Below are positions 34,126-42,654 of a stretch of 64,000 nt of DNA, in pieces. This DNA is from Mesobacterium pallidum (GTDB lineage Bacteria > Pseudomonadota > Alphaproteobacteria > Rhodobacterales > Rhodobacteraceae), in contig NZ_JAIMID010000023.1 in the NCBI RefSeq assembly GCF_019966535.1, forward strand, positions 1-64,000, written 5' to 3'. Position 1 is the stretch's first letter; each line of letters opens with the position of its first letter. A program made the position numbers and the translations under genes. Below the pieces are notes generated by a model that did not search any database, was not told where the DNA came from, and saw only the letters and a program-made list of their open reading frames with translations.

Positions 34126-34428
34126 GTGCCATTGCACAAGGTCATATCGGCCGGCGATTGCCTCGTGATCGCCGGCCATCGCCTCTACTGCGAGGCGTCT
34201 ACCCGTACCAAGGTGCGCCTGTCGTGGCTCGAGAGTGCGCGCCGCCGAACCTTCACGTTCGCGCTATATTACGGCGCGAAAGACCAGATCCTCGCCATCG
34301 ATCGCGCGACGATTTCCTGCGAGATGAACGAGAACAAGCGCAAGCCAAGCCTGGTGATCGAGGCGCCCCGCGATGTCCTCATCATCCACGAAAAGAGCGC
34401 TCCTGCAGCGGCCATGAGCGCCAGATAG
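34126..34428 (+). CDS. small protein with CsrA-like C-terminal half
   Basis: 100 residues starting at GTG, one base after the scaffold stop. The C-terminal part (RATISCEMNENKRKP then SLVIEAPRDVLIIHEK) aligns with the beta2-beta4 region of CsrA/RsmA, including the (I/V)xAP(R/K)(D/E)V core; the RNA-contacting Arg44 would be His. The N-terminal part (HKVISAGDCLVIAGHRLYC) may match the first strands. CsrA dimers bind GGA in RNA hairpin loops. The next gene has such a hairpin in its leader. Function is inference. Confidence 0.6.
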   Translation: MPLHKVISAGDCLVIAGHRLYCEASTRTKVRLSWLESARRRTFTFALYYGAKDQILAIDRATISCEMNENKRKPSLVIEAPRDVLIIHEKSAPAAAMSAR

Positions 34429-34466
34429 CGGCCAGCCACTTTATGTGGTGGAAAACCCGCCAGAAA

Positions 34467-34539
34467 TACGATATGTCGTAAGGCATCATAGAAGTGGCGC
34501 AGGACGCGCCCATGCAACCAAACGCATGGAGCGTCCAAA
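34467..34539 (+). promoter_or_regulatory. structured leader, copy A, of the capsid gene
   Basis: A -10-like TACGAT (34467-34472) precedes a hairpin GGCGC-AGGAC-GCGCC (34496-34510) with GGA in the loop. GGACGC (34502-34507) is also complementary to GCGTCC (34531-34536), three bases before the ATG, enclosing CATGC/GCATG (34511-34515 with 34524-34528). The two folds exclude each other. No standard ribosome site stands between the hairpin and the ATG. Copies B and C precede two other late genes. Confidence 0.7.
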
Positions 34540-35643
34540 ATGGCGACGACTGTCATCGCATGGGGGGACCCGAAGGCCAAGAAAGCCTGGTCCACCGCAC
34601 TGGCTCACGATGTGGACAAGAACACCTGGTTCACGCGCCGCTTTGTCGGCAAGGGCAACAACAACATCATCGAACAGAAGACCGAGCTTGAGGGCGAAGC
34701 GGGCGACACCGTGCAGTTCGACCTCTGCGTCGAGTTCAAGTCCGAGCCCGTCGAAGGCGACAACCGCGCCGAAGGCACGGAAGAGACGCTGCGCTTCTAC
34801 ACCGACGAGGTGAAGATCGATCAGACCCGGAAGCCCGCATCCGCCGGCGGCCGGATGTCGCGCAAGCGCACCGTCCACAACCTGCGCACCACCGCCCGTG
34901 GCAACCTGAACCTCTACTGGTCTGCCTTCTTCGATGAGATGTACTTCATGTACCTCTCCGGCGCCCGCGGCATGAACGAGAACTTCAAGACCGGCCTGAA
35001 CTACACGGGCCGTGCGCAGAACCCGTTCCAGGCGCCCGATACGAGCCACATTCTCTACGGCGGCTCGGCCACGTCCAAGGCCACGCTCACGGCCTCGGAC
35101 AAGATGACCCGCTCCGTCATCGAGAAGGCCAACACCAAGGCCGAGATGATGCACGCCACCGATCCCGACAGCGCCTCCATGGTGCCGGTCATGATCGAAG
35201 GCTCCAAGCGCTATGTCGTCGTCATGTCGCCGTTCCAGGCCTACGACATGCGCACCGACGCAGGCGCCGGCAACTGGCTGGACATCCAGAAGGCGGCCGC
35301 CGCAGCCGAGGGCAGCAAGAACCGCATCTTCGCCGGCGGCCTGGGCATGATCGATGACACCGTGCTGCACAAGCATGAGAACGCCATCCGGTTCAACGAC
35401 TACGGCGCCGGTGGCAACGTTCAGGCCGCCCGGGCACTGATGCTGGCCCGTCAGGCCGGTGTCGTCGCCTACGGCACGCCCAATGGCCGCCGGGGCATCT
35501 GGATCGAGGACAAGCGCGACTACGAAAACGAGCCCGTTGTCGTCGGCGGATTCATCCTCGGCTGCAAGAAAACTCGCTTCAATAACAAAGACTTCGGTGT
35601 GATCGCCATCGACACCGCAGCCGCAGACCCGAACGCAGCATGA
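34540..35643 (+). CDS. major capsid protein, N4-gp56 family
   Basis: 367 residues starting MATTVIAWGDPKAKKAWSTALAHD. Features of the N4-gp56/DUF4043 coat family: NNIIEQKTELEGEAGDTVQFDLCVEF, then VKIDQTRKPASAGGRMSRKRT and YVVVMSPFQAYDMR, with a GGFILGCKKTRF C-terminal strand. Follows the scaffold as in P22/N4-like heads. Its leader carries the structured element copy A and lacks a plain Shine-Dalgarno sequence, so high expression of this gene probably depends on that element. Confidence 0.92.
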   Translation: MATTVIAWGDPKAKKAWSTALAHDVDKNTWFTRRFVGKGNNNIIEQKTELEGEAGDTVQFDLCVEFKSEPVEGDNRAEGTEETLRFYTDEVKIDQTRKPASAGGRMSRKRTVHNLRTTARGNLNLYWSAFFDEMYFMYLSGARGMNENFKTGLNYTGRAQNPFQAPDTSHILYGGSATSKATLTASDKMTRSVIEKANTKAEMMHATDPDSASMVPVMIEGSKRYVVVMSPFQAYDMRTDAGAGNWLDIQKAAAAAEGSKNRIFAGGLGMIDDTVLHKHENAIRFNDYGAGGNVQAARALMLARQAGVVAYGTPNGRRGIWIEDKRDYENEPVVVGGFILGCKKTRFNNKDFGVIAIDTAAADPNAA

Positions 35644-35648
35644 TGAAT

Positions 35649-35671
35649 GGGGCGGGGAAACCCGCCCCTTT
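35649..35671 (+). terminator. terminator-like hairpin after the capsid gene
   Basis: GGGGCGGG-GAAA-CCCGCCCC followed by TTTCG, six bases after the capsid stop. The short T tract suggests partial termination, which would give capsid more transcript than the genes downstream. Confidence 0.7.
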
Positions 35672-35701
35672 CGCGCAAGCTGATCCAGGAGACCCAGGAC
35701 A

Positions 35702-36163
35702 ATGACCATCCATCGCAACGAATACGGGAACCGCCGCAAGGCGCCCATCAACACCGGCGGCTGCGGCGTCGTGATCGCCGTCCCGTTCGATTTCACCCTG
35801 ACCGAGGATTACGTCGCCTCGACCGACATCATCGAGTTCGGCGTCGTTCCGGCCGGGTGCAAGGTCATCGACGTCGATGGCGCGGGCAACGGCTGGGGAA
35901 CCGGCCTCACCGCCGCTGTCGGCTACATGAGCGGCAAGGTCGGCGCCGACACCAATGATGACGGCTCGCCGCGCACCTGCGGGAACCAGTTTTTCCCCGC
36001 GCTGGACATCGATCCGGGCAACGCCTCCATGACCGTCGCCAACAAGATGACGCAGACGGTCGATTACGACAACGACCGCTCCATCGGCGCCATCATCAGC
36101 GCGAACCAGACGGCGGGCGGCGAAACCCTGCGGCTCATCGTCAAGTACATGGCCGTGCGCTAA
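35702..36163 (+). CDS. candidate capsid decoration or head protein
   Basis: 153 residues starting MTIHRNEYGNRRKAPINTGGCG; beta-rich and Gly/Asp-rich, ending AGGETLRLIVKYMAVR. Immediately downstream of the coat gene and its partial terminator, with AGGAGACC upstream. Position and composition suggest a head surface protein; no family is recognised with certainty. Confidence 0.65.
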   Translation: MTIHRNEYGNRRKAPINTGGCGVVIAVPFDFTLTEDYVASTDIIEFGVVPAGCKVIDVDGAGNGWGTGLTAAVGYMSGKVGADTNDDGSPRTCGNQFFPALDIDPGNASMTVANKMTQTVDYDNDRSIGAIISANQTAGGETLRLIVKYMAVR

Positions 36164-36219
36164 CCGGCAGGGCGGCACAGACCGCCCGCCGATCACCTGA
36201 AATCGGGACAGGAAGAACC

Positions 36220-36732
36220 ATGCTGATCCAGTGCAAACTCCACCGCCCCGGCGGGACGCGCGTCAACCTCGAAACCTCGACCTACCATTTCAAGGAGCGC
36301 CTCGAGGACGGCCTGCATGTGGCCATGGTCGACAATCCGGCCCACGCCGCCACGCTTCTGGCGATCAAGGAAGGCTACAGCCTCGCACCGCTGCTGGAAC
36401 AGCCCGAGCCCGACCCGGCCCCGGTGATCGATCCCTCGCCCGCGCCGGCGACCGATCCCGTTCCGGCCCCGGAGGCGATCACCGACGTCCCGGTCGTGCA
36501 GCCGGAGCCGGACGGCGACGACGACCTCGAGGACTTCGACCCCGAGGAAGAGCCCGCCGAAGAGCCCGATGGGGCGCCCGAAGAGGGCGACATGGTGCCC
36601 ACCTATGGCGGCCGCACCCAGGAAGAGCTGATCGATGAGCATCTTCGCCTCTTCGGCAAGGCCCCGCACCCGGCGACCAAGCCGGAAACCCTCGTCGCCA
36701 AGATCGACGCCAAGCTGGCCGAAAACCAGTAA
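36220..36732 (+). CDS. acidic Pro/Glu-rich structural protein
   Basis: 170 residues. The first 65 residues form a compact region (MLIQCKLHRPGGTRVNLETSTYHF), then a Pro/Asp/Glu-rich disordered middle, and a short helical end (EELIDEHLRLFGKAPHPATKPETLVAKIDAKL) that resembles a small SAP- or HeH-like helical fold. Clear AGGAAGAA ribosome site. Probably a minor head protein; role unknown. Confidence 0.65.
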   Translation: MLIQCKLHRPGGTRVNLETSTYHFKERLEDGLHVAMVDNPAHAATLLAIKEGYSLAPLLEQPEPDPAPVIDPSPAPATDPVPAPEAITDVPVVQPEPDGDDDLEDFDPEEEPAEEPDGAPEEGDMVPTYGGRTQEELIDEHLRLFGKAPHPATKPETLVAKIDAKLAENQ

Positions 36733-36768
36733 CCCCGGCGCCGCGAGCGCCTTTGACGGAGCAGCAAC

Positions 36769-37443
36769 ATGGCTTTCACGGTCGGCGACATCATGCGCGA
36801 GGCGCAAGCCATCCTGAACGACAGCAACAGCGTGCGGTGGACGCTGCCAGAGCTGCTCAAGTGGGTCAACAACGCCCAGCTCGAAATCGTGCAGACCTAC
36901 CCGACCGCCTTCGCATCGGTCGAGGACATCGACCTGGTGGCCGGCGTCGACCAGGATCTTGGCGCCTCCTACTATGCGCTCATGGAAATCCGCGGCAACG
37001 CTGACGGGACCGGGCGCGTCACCAAGCTGGAGCGCCATATCCTCGACAGCCAGATCGGCGCGTGGCGCGATCCGGCCGTGTTGCCGCGCACCGCAGGCGT
37101 GGTTCACTACGTCCACGACCCCAAGATCAGCCGGAAATCCTTCATGGTCTGCCCGGGCAACGATGGCACCGGATCCGTCACGGCCCTCGTGGCCGTCGCG
37201 CCCACCATCATCGCGGCCCCGGCCAATCCGCTGTCCATCGACAGCTACGATGCCCTGACCATCGCCATCGGCGATGAATACCACCCGGTCATCCTCGACT
37301 ACGTGCTGTACCGCGCCTTCCAGAAGGACGCGAACATGCCCAACTCCAGCCAGCGCGCCGCCCAGCACCTCGGGCAGTTCCAGCGCGCGCTTGGGGTGGA
37401 GGCGGCCAACAACGAAGCGGCCGAGCAGATCGGCAAGGTCTGA
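36769..37443 (+). CDS. head-tail adaptor-type protein (DUF6682-like)
   Basis: 224 residues starting MAFTVGDIMREAQAILNDSNSVRWTLPELLKWVNNAQLE. Short-tailed phages place this kind of protein (gatekeeper/adaptor) after the coat gene; the (V/I)RW-x-x-x-ELL-x-W-N-A signature agrees. The C-terminal helices (YVLYRAFQKDANMPNSSQRAAQHLGQFQRAL) match the adaptor fold. Ribosome site CGGAG before the ATG. Confidence 0.78.
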   Translation: MAFTVGDIMREAQAILNDSNSVRWTLPELLKWVNNAQLEIVQTYPTAFASVEDIDLVAGVDQDLGASYYALMEIRGNADGTGRVTKLERHILDSQIGAWRDPAVLPRTAGVVHYVHDPKISRKSFMVCPGNDGTGSVTALVAVAPTIIAAPANPLSIDSYDALTIAIGDEYHPVILDYVLYRAFQKDANMPNSSQRAAQHLGQFQRALGVEAANNEAAEQIGKV

Positions 37444-37458
37444 TAAGGAGCGCCACCC

Positions 37459-38262
37459 ATGGCAGACATCGACGGGGGCGGCCCCTATGACGACCTGCCG
37501 GCCCTGTCTCTGGATGCCGGCGGTCCCGCAGACCAGGTGCGCGTGGTCGAGATCGACGGCGGCGCGCCGCTCAACGATCCGGCCACCACCGGCGTCAACG
37601 CCACCCTTCCCATCAGCGACCTGCGCCGCTTTGTCGAGCCCAGCACGCCGTCCGCGCCCATTACGCTGATCGACCAGGCCATCAAACAGGCGGCCATCGA
37701 CTTCTGCATGGAGACGCGCTGCTGGCGCTACGTCGCGATCCATCCCGTGCTGACCCAGGACGGCGCCATCTTCATCCCCGATCACGCCATGATCCACGAA
37801 ATCGAGGACGCGATCTGGTTGGACGGCAACATCCCGCTCCTGCCCACGCAGTACACCGACGCCGACCCGTCGATGCTGGCCGAGGACGGCGCCGGCGTTC
37901 CGCGCTACATCACGCAGATCAGCCCGAATACGCTGGCCGTGATGCCCTATGCCGTGGGAAATGTTCGCATCAGCCTCTTTCTCAAGCCCACGTCAGAGCG
38001 CCGGTTCGTCTCCGGCGGCGCGGAGGCGATCACCGACCAGTTCGGGGTGCTGCCGCGCTTTCTCGTGCTGAGCCATTCGACCGAGCTGATGCACGGCGCC
38101 CTCGCGATCCTCTACAACACCAAGAGCTTGATCGACGTCTACGACCCCAAGATGGCCGAATATCACCGCGCCCTGTTCCAGCGCCTCAAGGACGCCAAGC
38201 ACCGCCAGTCCGTTTCGGGCCAACAGCGCGCGCCCGTCCGGTCCCGCACGCAATGGTGCTGA
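37459..38262 (+). CDS. tail/adaptor structural protein
   Basis: 267 residues. Contains LIDQAIKQAAIDFCMETRCWRYVAIHPVLTQDGAIFIP and a C-terminal helix pair (LSHSTELMHGALAILYNTKSLIDVYDPKMAEYHRALFQRLK), a layout shared with phage head-tail connector proteins. Ends Cys-terminal after a basic tail. Precedes the beta-propeller-like protein. Exact role unknown. Confidence 0.7.
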   Translation: MADIDGGGPYDDLPALSLDAGGPADQVRVVEIDGGAPLNDPATTGVNATLPISDLRRFVEPSTPSAPITLIDQAIKQAAIDFCMETRCWRYVAIHPVLTQDGAIFIPDHAMIHEIEDAIWLDGNIPLLPTQYTDADPSMLAEDGAGVPRYITQISPNTLAVMPYAVGNVRISLFLKPTSERRFVSGGAEAITDQFGVLPRFLVLSHSTELMHGALAILYNTKSLIDVYDPKMAEYHRALFQRLKDAKHRQSVSGQQRAPVRSRTQWC

Positions 38263-38265
38263 GAC

Positions 38266-39867
38266 ATGCGGATCGCAATCACAGACTTCAAAGGCGCCGC
38301 CCCGAAGCGCGGCGCGCGGCTCCTGCCTGACGGCTACGGCCGCACGGCCATCAATTCCCGTCTGAGCGGCGGCGAACTTGATCCGGTCAGGGCAAGCGCG
38401 GCCGAAACCACGCTGGGCGCCGCAGCGCAGACCATCTACCGTCACGGCGGCTCCTGGCTCTCCTGGAATGCAGATGTAGACGCGGCGCCCGGCCACATCG
38501 CGTCCGACCGCCTCTACATCACCGGCGATGGCGTGCCCAAGATGTATGCCGGCGGATCGACCTATCCCCTTGCCCTCGCGGCTCCGGTTGCCGCGCCGGC
38601 CGTTGCCATCGACACCGGCACGCCAGACGAGGACATCGCGGCCGACATCCTGTTCGGCTACACCTATGTGACGTCCTTCGGAGAGGAATCGCCCCTGTCT
38701 CCGCTCTCCACGGCGATCAGCTGGAGCAGCGGCGTCACCCTGACAGTGAACGGCTTCACCGCGCCGCCCTCGGGGCGTGAGATCGACACCATCCGCATCT
38801 ACCGCAGCCAGACCAGCCTGCTTGGCACGACCGACCTCTACCTGGTGAAGGAGATCGCGTGGACGGGCGGGCTCAGCTACACCTATGACGACGCCGTGGA
38901 CCCGCTGCAAACCCTGCTGGAGAGCGCGGATTACGACACCCCGCCCGACGACATGGCGGGGCTCATCGCGTTGCCGAACGGGATCATGGCGGCCTTCGAC
39001 GGCAAGGAGCTTCTGTTCTCCGAGCCCTACCGGCCGCACGCCTGGCCCAACAAGTACCGTCTGACCACGGATTTCGACATCGTGGGGCTCGCCTCCTTCG
39101 GCTCGTTCCTGGCCATCATGACCGAAGGCACGCCTTACCGAGCGCAGGGCACGCACCCGTCCAACATGTCGATGGAGAAGATCGAAGAGAACCTGCCGTG
39201 CCTCGCGAAGAAGAGCATCGTGGACCTCGGATACGCCGCCATCTACTCGTCGCCCGAGGGTCTGGTGCAGATCACCTCCGGCAGCGCCAGCGTCGTCTCG
39301 CGCCCCCTCTTCACCATGCACCAGTGGAACGCCGCCGATCCAGCATCGATTGTCGCCGCGCGCCATGACGGCCGCTACTTCTTCACCCACGCCGGCAAGC
39401 TGGTCGACACCACCGGCGGCTCTGCCATGATCGACCTGACCGGCGCCCAGCCCTTCCTGGTGCAGTTCGAAACCGAGTTTCTGGACACCTTCACCCCGCC
39501 GGCCACCGATGGCACCATCTACCTGCTGTTGGACGATGGTGTCTCCATCGTGAAATGGGACGACTTCGACAGCGCCGACTGCCTCGAACAGGAATGGTGG
39601 AGCAAGGATTTCATCACGCCTCAGATGGTGAATTTCGGGGTGCTGCGTGTGGATGCCTCCAACAACAACGCGGGCGACACGTTCACCGTCCAGGTCTGGG
39701 CCGACAAGACCAAGGTGTTCGAAGCCATTGGCCTCCAGAACGCCAACGAATACCTGCGGCTCCCAAGCGGCTTCATCTCAAGCGAATGGCATATCCGCGT
39801 CATCACCACCATGACCGTCCAAAGCATCGTCATGTCCGAGACCTTCGATGAGATGAACCGGCTATGA
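38266..39867 (+). CDS. tail hub/stopper-like protein, beta-rich
   Basis: 533 residues, beta-rich throughout, with Ig/fibronectin-like stretch (FGYTYVTSFGEESPLSPLST ... IDTIRIYRSQT) and propeller-like repeats (YSSPEGLVQIT; ARHDGRYFFTHAG). Such proteins in P22/N4-like phages sit between the adaptor and the tail machine (gp10-like). Homology is not certain. Overlaps the next gene by four bases. Confidence 0.7.
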   Translation: MRIAITDFKGAAPKRGARLLPDGYGRTAINSRLSGGELDPVRASAAETTLGAAAQTIYRHGGSWLSWNADVDAAPGHIASDRLYITGDGVPKMYAGGSTYPLALAAPVAAPAVAIDTGTPDEDIAADILFGYTYVTSFGEESPLSPLSTAISWSSGVTLTVNGFTAPPSGREIDTIRIYRSQTSLLGTTDLYLVKEIAWTGGLSYTYDDAVDPLQTLLESADYDTPPDDMAGLIALPNGIMAAFDGKELLFSEPYRPHAWPNKYRLTTDFDIVGLASFGSFLAIMTEGTPYRAQGTHPSNMSMEKIEENLPCLAKKSIVDLGYAAIYSSPEGLVQITSGSASVVSRPLFTMHQWNAADPASIVAARHDGRYFFTHAGKLVDTTGGSAMIDLTGAQPFLVQFETEFLDTFTPPATDGTIYLLLDDGVSIVKWDDFDSADCLEQEWWSKDFITPQMVNFGVLRVDASNNNAGDTFTVQVWADKTKVFEAIGLQNANEYLRLPSGFISSEWHIRVITTMTVQSIVMSETFDEMNRL

Positions 39868-40445
39868 TCGGTGACGCGCGCCTTGTCGAAATCGTGGAGG
39901 TTCTGGCCGGGCGGCGCGGGAGCCTGCTTGACCGCGCCGTCACCGTGCGCGAGCTGACGGACTATGACCGGATCATCAGCGGGATCAGGTCGGCCGCCTC
40001 GTCTGCCGCAGCATCAGCCGCGGCAACGGCTTCCCTGGTCGCCAGCAAGGGCGGCGCCACCATGTCGATAGACGCTCAGGAGGCGGATGACGGCGCCACG
40101 GTGGCCGCGCTGACAGACCTTGGCGACACGACCTTTTCGTCGGTCTGGATCATCGGCTGCGCCGCCGAGATCAGGTCTCCCGACGCAGGCCCTTCCGGCA
40201 CGACCAGCTTGAAGCTGGAATACCGGGCGCTCGACGCGTTCGGATGGGGCGATTGGGAAACGCTCTGGCAAAGCGATGCCACAGGTTCCGGTGCGTGGCA
40301 GGATGCATCGCACATCGGCCACATCATGAGGAACGCCGCATCGATCGATGCCCGCCTGACCTGCGAGCTTGATCCGGGCAACGCGGCCGCATCGCGCGAC
40401 AACCTGCGGCGCTGGGGCCTGACCGCGTTCCCGGTGAGGGCCTGA
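39864..40445 (+). CDS. tail-associated protein of unknown function
   Basis: 193 residues. An N-terminal region (MIGDARLVEIVEVLAGRRGSLLDRAVTVREL) with an Ala/Ser-rich helix, then a beta domain (LKLEYRALDAFGWGDWETLWQ) with several Trp. Looks like a small fibre or collar protein; family not recognised. Confidence 0.6.
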   Translation: MIGDARLVEIVEVLAGRRGSLLDRAVTVRELTDYDRIISGIRSAASSAAASAAATASLVASKGGATMSIDAQEADDGATVAALTDLGDTTFSSVWIIGCAAEIRSPDAGPSGTTSLKLEYRALDAFGWGDWETLWQSDATGSGAWQDASHIGHIMRNAASIDARLTCELDPGNAAASRDNLRRWGLTAFPVRA

Positions 40446-40448
40446 CCC

Positions 40449-40847
40449 ATGCAGCTCTTCGCCCGCCTTGACGGATCCACCGGCGCTGTCCTCGAGGCCG
40501 GACTTGCCCGCACCGTCCCCAGCGGCGCGACCGCGATCAACGCAGGGCTCACACCGGCCGAGCTTGTCACCAAGGTCGTGGAAAGCCTCGCCCCCCTCAC
40601 CATCTCCAACCGCCCGCAATCGCCGATCCCTACCAAGTCCGGCAGCACCGTCACCGTAGCAGGGTGTCCGACCGGAACCATCATCCAGGTGTTCGACCTG
40701 AGCGGGAACGAGTTCATGAGCATCACGACCGCGCCCAGCGACGGTTACAGCGAGGATTTCGTGTTCGCCGATCCCGGGGATTACGAGATCACCGTGACCG
40801 CCCCCCTGCCCGCCATGATAACGGTCTGGAGGTTCACCATCACATGA
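40449..40847 (+). CDS. small beta-sandwich structural protein
   Basis: 132 residues. The C-terminal 70 residues (GSTVTVAGCPTGTIIQVFDLSGNEF ... DYEITVTAPLPAM) read as an Ig-like beta sandwich of the kind found in phage fibre-associated proteins. Overlaps the next start by four bases. Confidence 0.6.
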   Translation: MQLFARLDGSTGAVLEAGLARTVPSGATAINAGLTPAELVTKVVESLAPLTISNRPQSPIPTKSGSTVTVAGCPTGTIIQVFDLSGNEFMSITTAPSDGYSEDFVFADPGDYEITVTAPLPAMITVWRFTIT

Positions 40848-41257
40848 CCGTCAACCTGTCCCGCTCGGCCGCATCACTGGCCACCATCGACCCGGTATTC
40901 GCCGCGGCGGTCAACAAGGAGCGCGACCGCCGGATTGATGCTGGCTTCACCTATGGCGCCAACACCTTCGACAGCGGCCCCGAGGACCGCGAGCGCATCA
41001 TGGCCGCCGCCGCCATCGCCCGGTCTGCCATCGACGGCGGCGCATTGGCCGCAGACCTGCGCTGGTACGACGCCGGGGTGGATTTCGCGTGGATCGACGC
41101 CAGCAATGCCAGCGTCACCATGGACGCGCCAACCGTGGTCGCCTTTGGCGCCGCCCTCTTCGATCACGTCTTCACCCACATCAACGCGGCGCGGGCGCTC
41201 AAGGACACGGGGCTCGGGCCGGGAGAAACGGTTCAGGACGCGGGGCATTGGCCATGA
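40844..41257 (+). CDS. DUF4376-domain protein
   Basis: 137 residues. The segment KERDRRIDAGFTYGANTFDSGPEDRERIMAAAAIARSA followed by DLRWYDAGVDFAWIDASNASVTMDAPTVVAFG is a typical DUF4376 sequence, found in phage tail-fibre and tail-assembly loci. Biochemical role unknown. ATGA overlaps at both ends place it in the late operon. Confidence 0.8.
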   Translation: MTVNLSRSAASLATIDPVFAAAVNKERDRRIDAGFTYGANTFDSGPEDRERIMAAAAIARSAIDGGALAADLRWYDAGVDFAWIDASNASVTMDAPTVVAFGAALFDHVFTHINAARALKDTGLGPGETVQDAGHWP

Positions 41258-41688
41258 CCATCTTTGCAACTCCTCACCTGCACGGTCGCGGGCTCGCATG
41301 GGCCAGGACAACCATGAAGGTGAAGGGCTACGCGCCCGACGCCGAGGTCATGACCATCGTGCGCACCACCGCCGAGGGCGGCAAGATCGTCGGCGCCGTC
41401 ATCCTCGACCAGATCGGGATCCACAATGCGCAGGTGCACGTGGTCTCTGACGGGAGCCGCGACGTGTTGAACCGGGCCGTGCTGCGGCGCGTGTTCAACT
41501 GGATTTTCGAAGAGCACGAGTTGCGGCGCGTGACGGGAACCATCCCGGCTGATAATGTGGCGGCACAGGTCATGGCGCTGCGCCTCGGGTTCACCTTCGA
41601 GGGGCGCATCAGGGCCGGGGCACAGGATGGGTCCGACAACATCGTGATGGGCATGCTCGCAAGCGAGTGTGGCTGGTTGGAGGACTGA
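41254..41688 (+). CDS. GNAT-like acetyltransferase, phage type
   Basis: 144 residues. The pattern KIVGAVILDQIGIHNAQVHVVSD, VLRRVFNWIFEEHELRRVTGTIPADNVAAQVMALRLGFTFEGRIR matches the compact GNAT proteins found in the virion regions of many short-tailed phages. N...A...A-x-R-x-G-F-x-x-E-G is the usual C-terminal GNAT signature. Substrate unknown; possibly modification of host or virion proteins. Confidence 0.8.
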   Translation: MTIFATPHLHGRGLAWARTTMKVKGYAPDAEVMTIVRTTAEGGKIVGAVILDQIGIHNAQVHVVSDGSRDVLNRAVLRRVFNWIFEEHELRRVTGTIPADNVAAQVMALRLGFTFEGRIRAGAQDGSDNIVMGMLASECGWLED

Positions 41689-41691
41689 ACC

Positions 41692-42651
41692 ATGGGCGGA
41701 AGCGCACCGAAACCGGACAAGAACATCGGCAAAGCGGCCCTCAAGTCCGCGGAGCTGGGTGAAGACTTCTTCGCCTGGATGCAGGGTCAGGCCGACATCA
41801 CGAACGATTGGGCCGAGGAAGACCGCAACCGCTACCTCGAAGTGTTCCGCCCGGTCGAGGACAGGTACATCGCCGATGCGGCGTCCTGGTCCAGCCCTGA
41901 GCGCAAGGCGATGGAGGCCGACAAGGCCGTCGCGGACGTGCGTCAGCAGCAGGCCATCCAGCGCCAGGCCAATGAGCGCAGCCTGATCGCCAGCGGCGTC
42001 GATCCGCGCTCCGGGCGATACCAGGCGGAAACCCAGAAGCAGGGGAACGCCGAAGCACTGGCGGCCGCCGGGGCCGGAAACATGGCGCGCAGCCGCGTGG
42101 ACGACACCGCCCGCCAGATGCAGTCGAACGTCATCAACATGGGCAACGGCATGGCCGTGAACCCGGCAACCAGCATCGGCCTCTCCAACACAGCGGCCGG
42201 CGCGGGGTTCAATGGCGCCATCAATGGGTACGAGGCGCAGGGTGACCTGCTCAACCAGCAGTACGGCCAGCAGATGGCCTCTTGGGAGGCCAGCCAGAAT
42301 GGACTGGCCGGCATCGGCAGCGCGCTTGGGCAGATCGCCGGCGCTTTCTTGCCAGCAGGCTTCCTTTCCTCCAAGGAGGCGAAGGAGAACAAGCGCGAGG
42401 CGCCGGGCATCCTCGACGCGCTGGAGGGCGTGCCGGTCGAGCGCTGGAACTACAAGGAGGGGCTGGGCGACGGCGGCGAGCATGTCGGCCCCTATGCGGA
42501 GGATTTCACGGCCGCGACCGGGCTGGGCGACGGCAAGACCATCAACGTGGCCGATGCCTTCGGGATCACGCTGGGCGCCGTCAAGGAACTGAACGCCAAG
42601 GTCGACAAGCTGACCAAGGGCAAGGGCGTCGGCATCGGGGAGGCGGCTTGA
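41692..42651 (+). CDS. virion protein with C-terminal Peptidase_S74 chaperone-like domain
   Basis: 319 residues. The first two thirds are helical, Ala/Gln-rich, like an internal virion protein. The last 90 residues begin FLSSKEAKENKREA and continue VERWNYKEGL ... HVGPYAEDFTAATGLGDGKTINVADAFGITLGAVKELNAKV, the layout of the self-cleaving intramolecular chaperone domain of tail fibres (Ser-Lys dyad, then Y-x-A-E-D). Its presence on such a protein is unusual. Confidence 0.8.
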   Translation: MGGSAPKPDKNIGKAALKSAELGEDFFAWMQGQADITNDWAEEDRNRYLEVFRPVEDRYIADAASWSSPERKAMEADKAVADVRQQQAIQRQANERSLIASGVDPRSGRYQAETQKQGNAEALAAAGAGNMARSRVDDTARQMQSNVINMGNGMAVNPATSIGLSNTAAGAGFNGAINGYEAQGDLLNQQYGQQMASWEASQNGLAGIGSALGQIAGAFLPAGFLSSKEAKENKREAPGILDALEGVPVERWNYKEGLGDGGEHVGPYAEDFTAATGLGDGKTINVADAFGITLGAVKELNAKVDKLTKGKGVGIGEAA

Positions 42652-42654
42652 ACC

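Noticed and set aside
35702..36163. Idea that this is a second coat protein
   Set aside because: Too short and without coat-family motifs; kept as possible decoration protein.
36737..36751. GGCGC-CGCGA-GCGCC hairpin before the gene at 36769, looking like a fourth leader copy
   Set aside because: The loop lacks AGGA, there is no complementary N'TCC before the ATG, and a normal CGGAG ribosome site is present. Taken as chance or a weak terminator.
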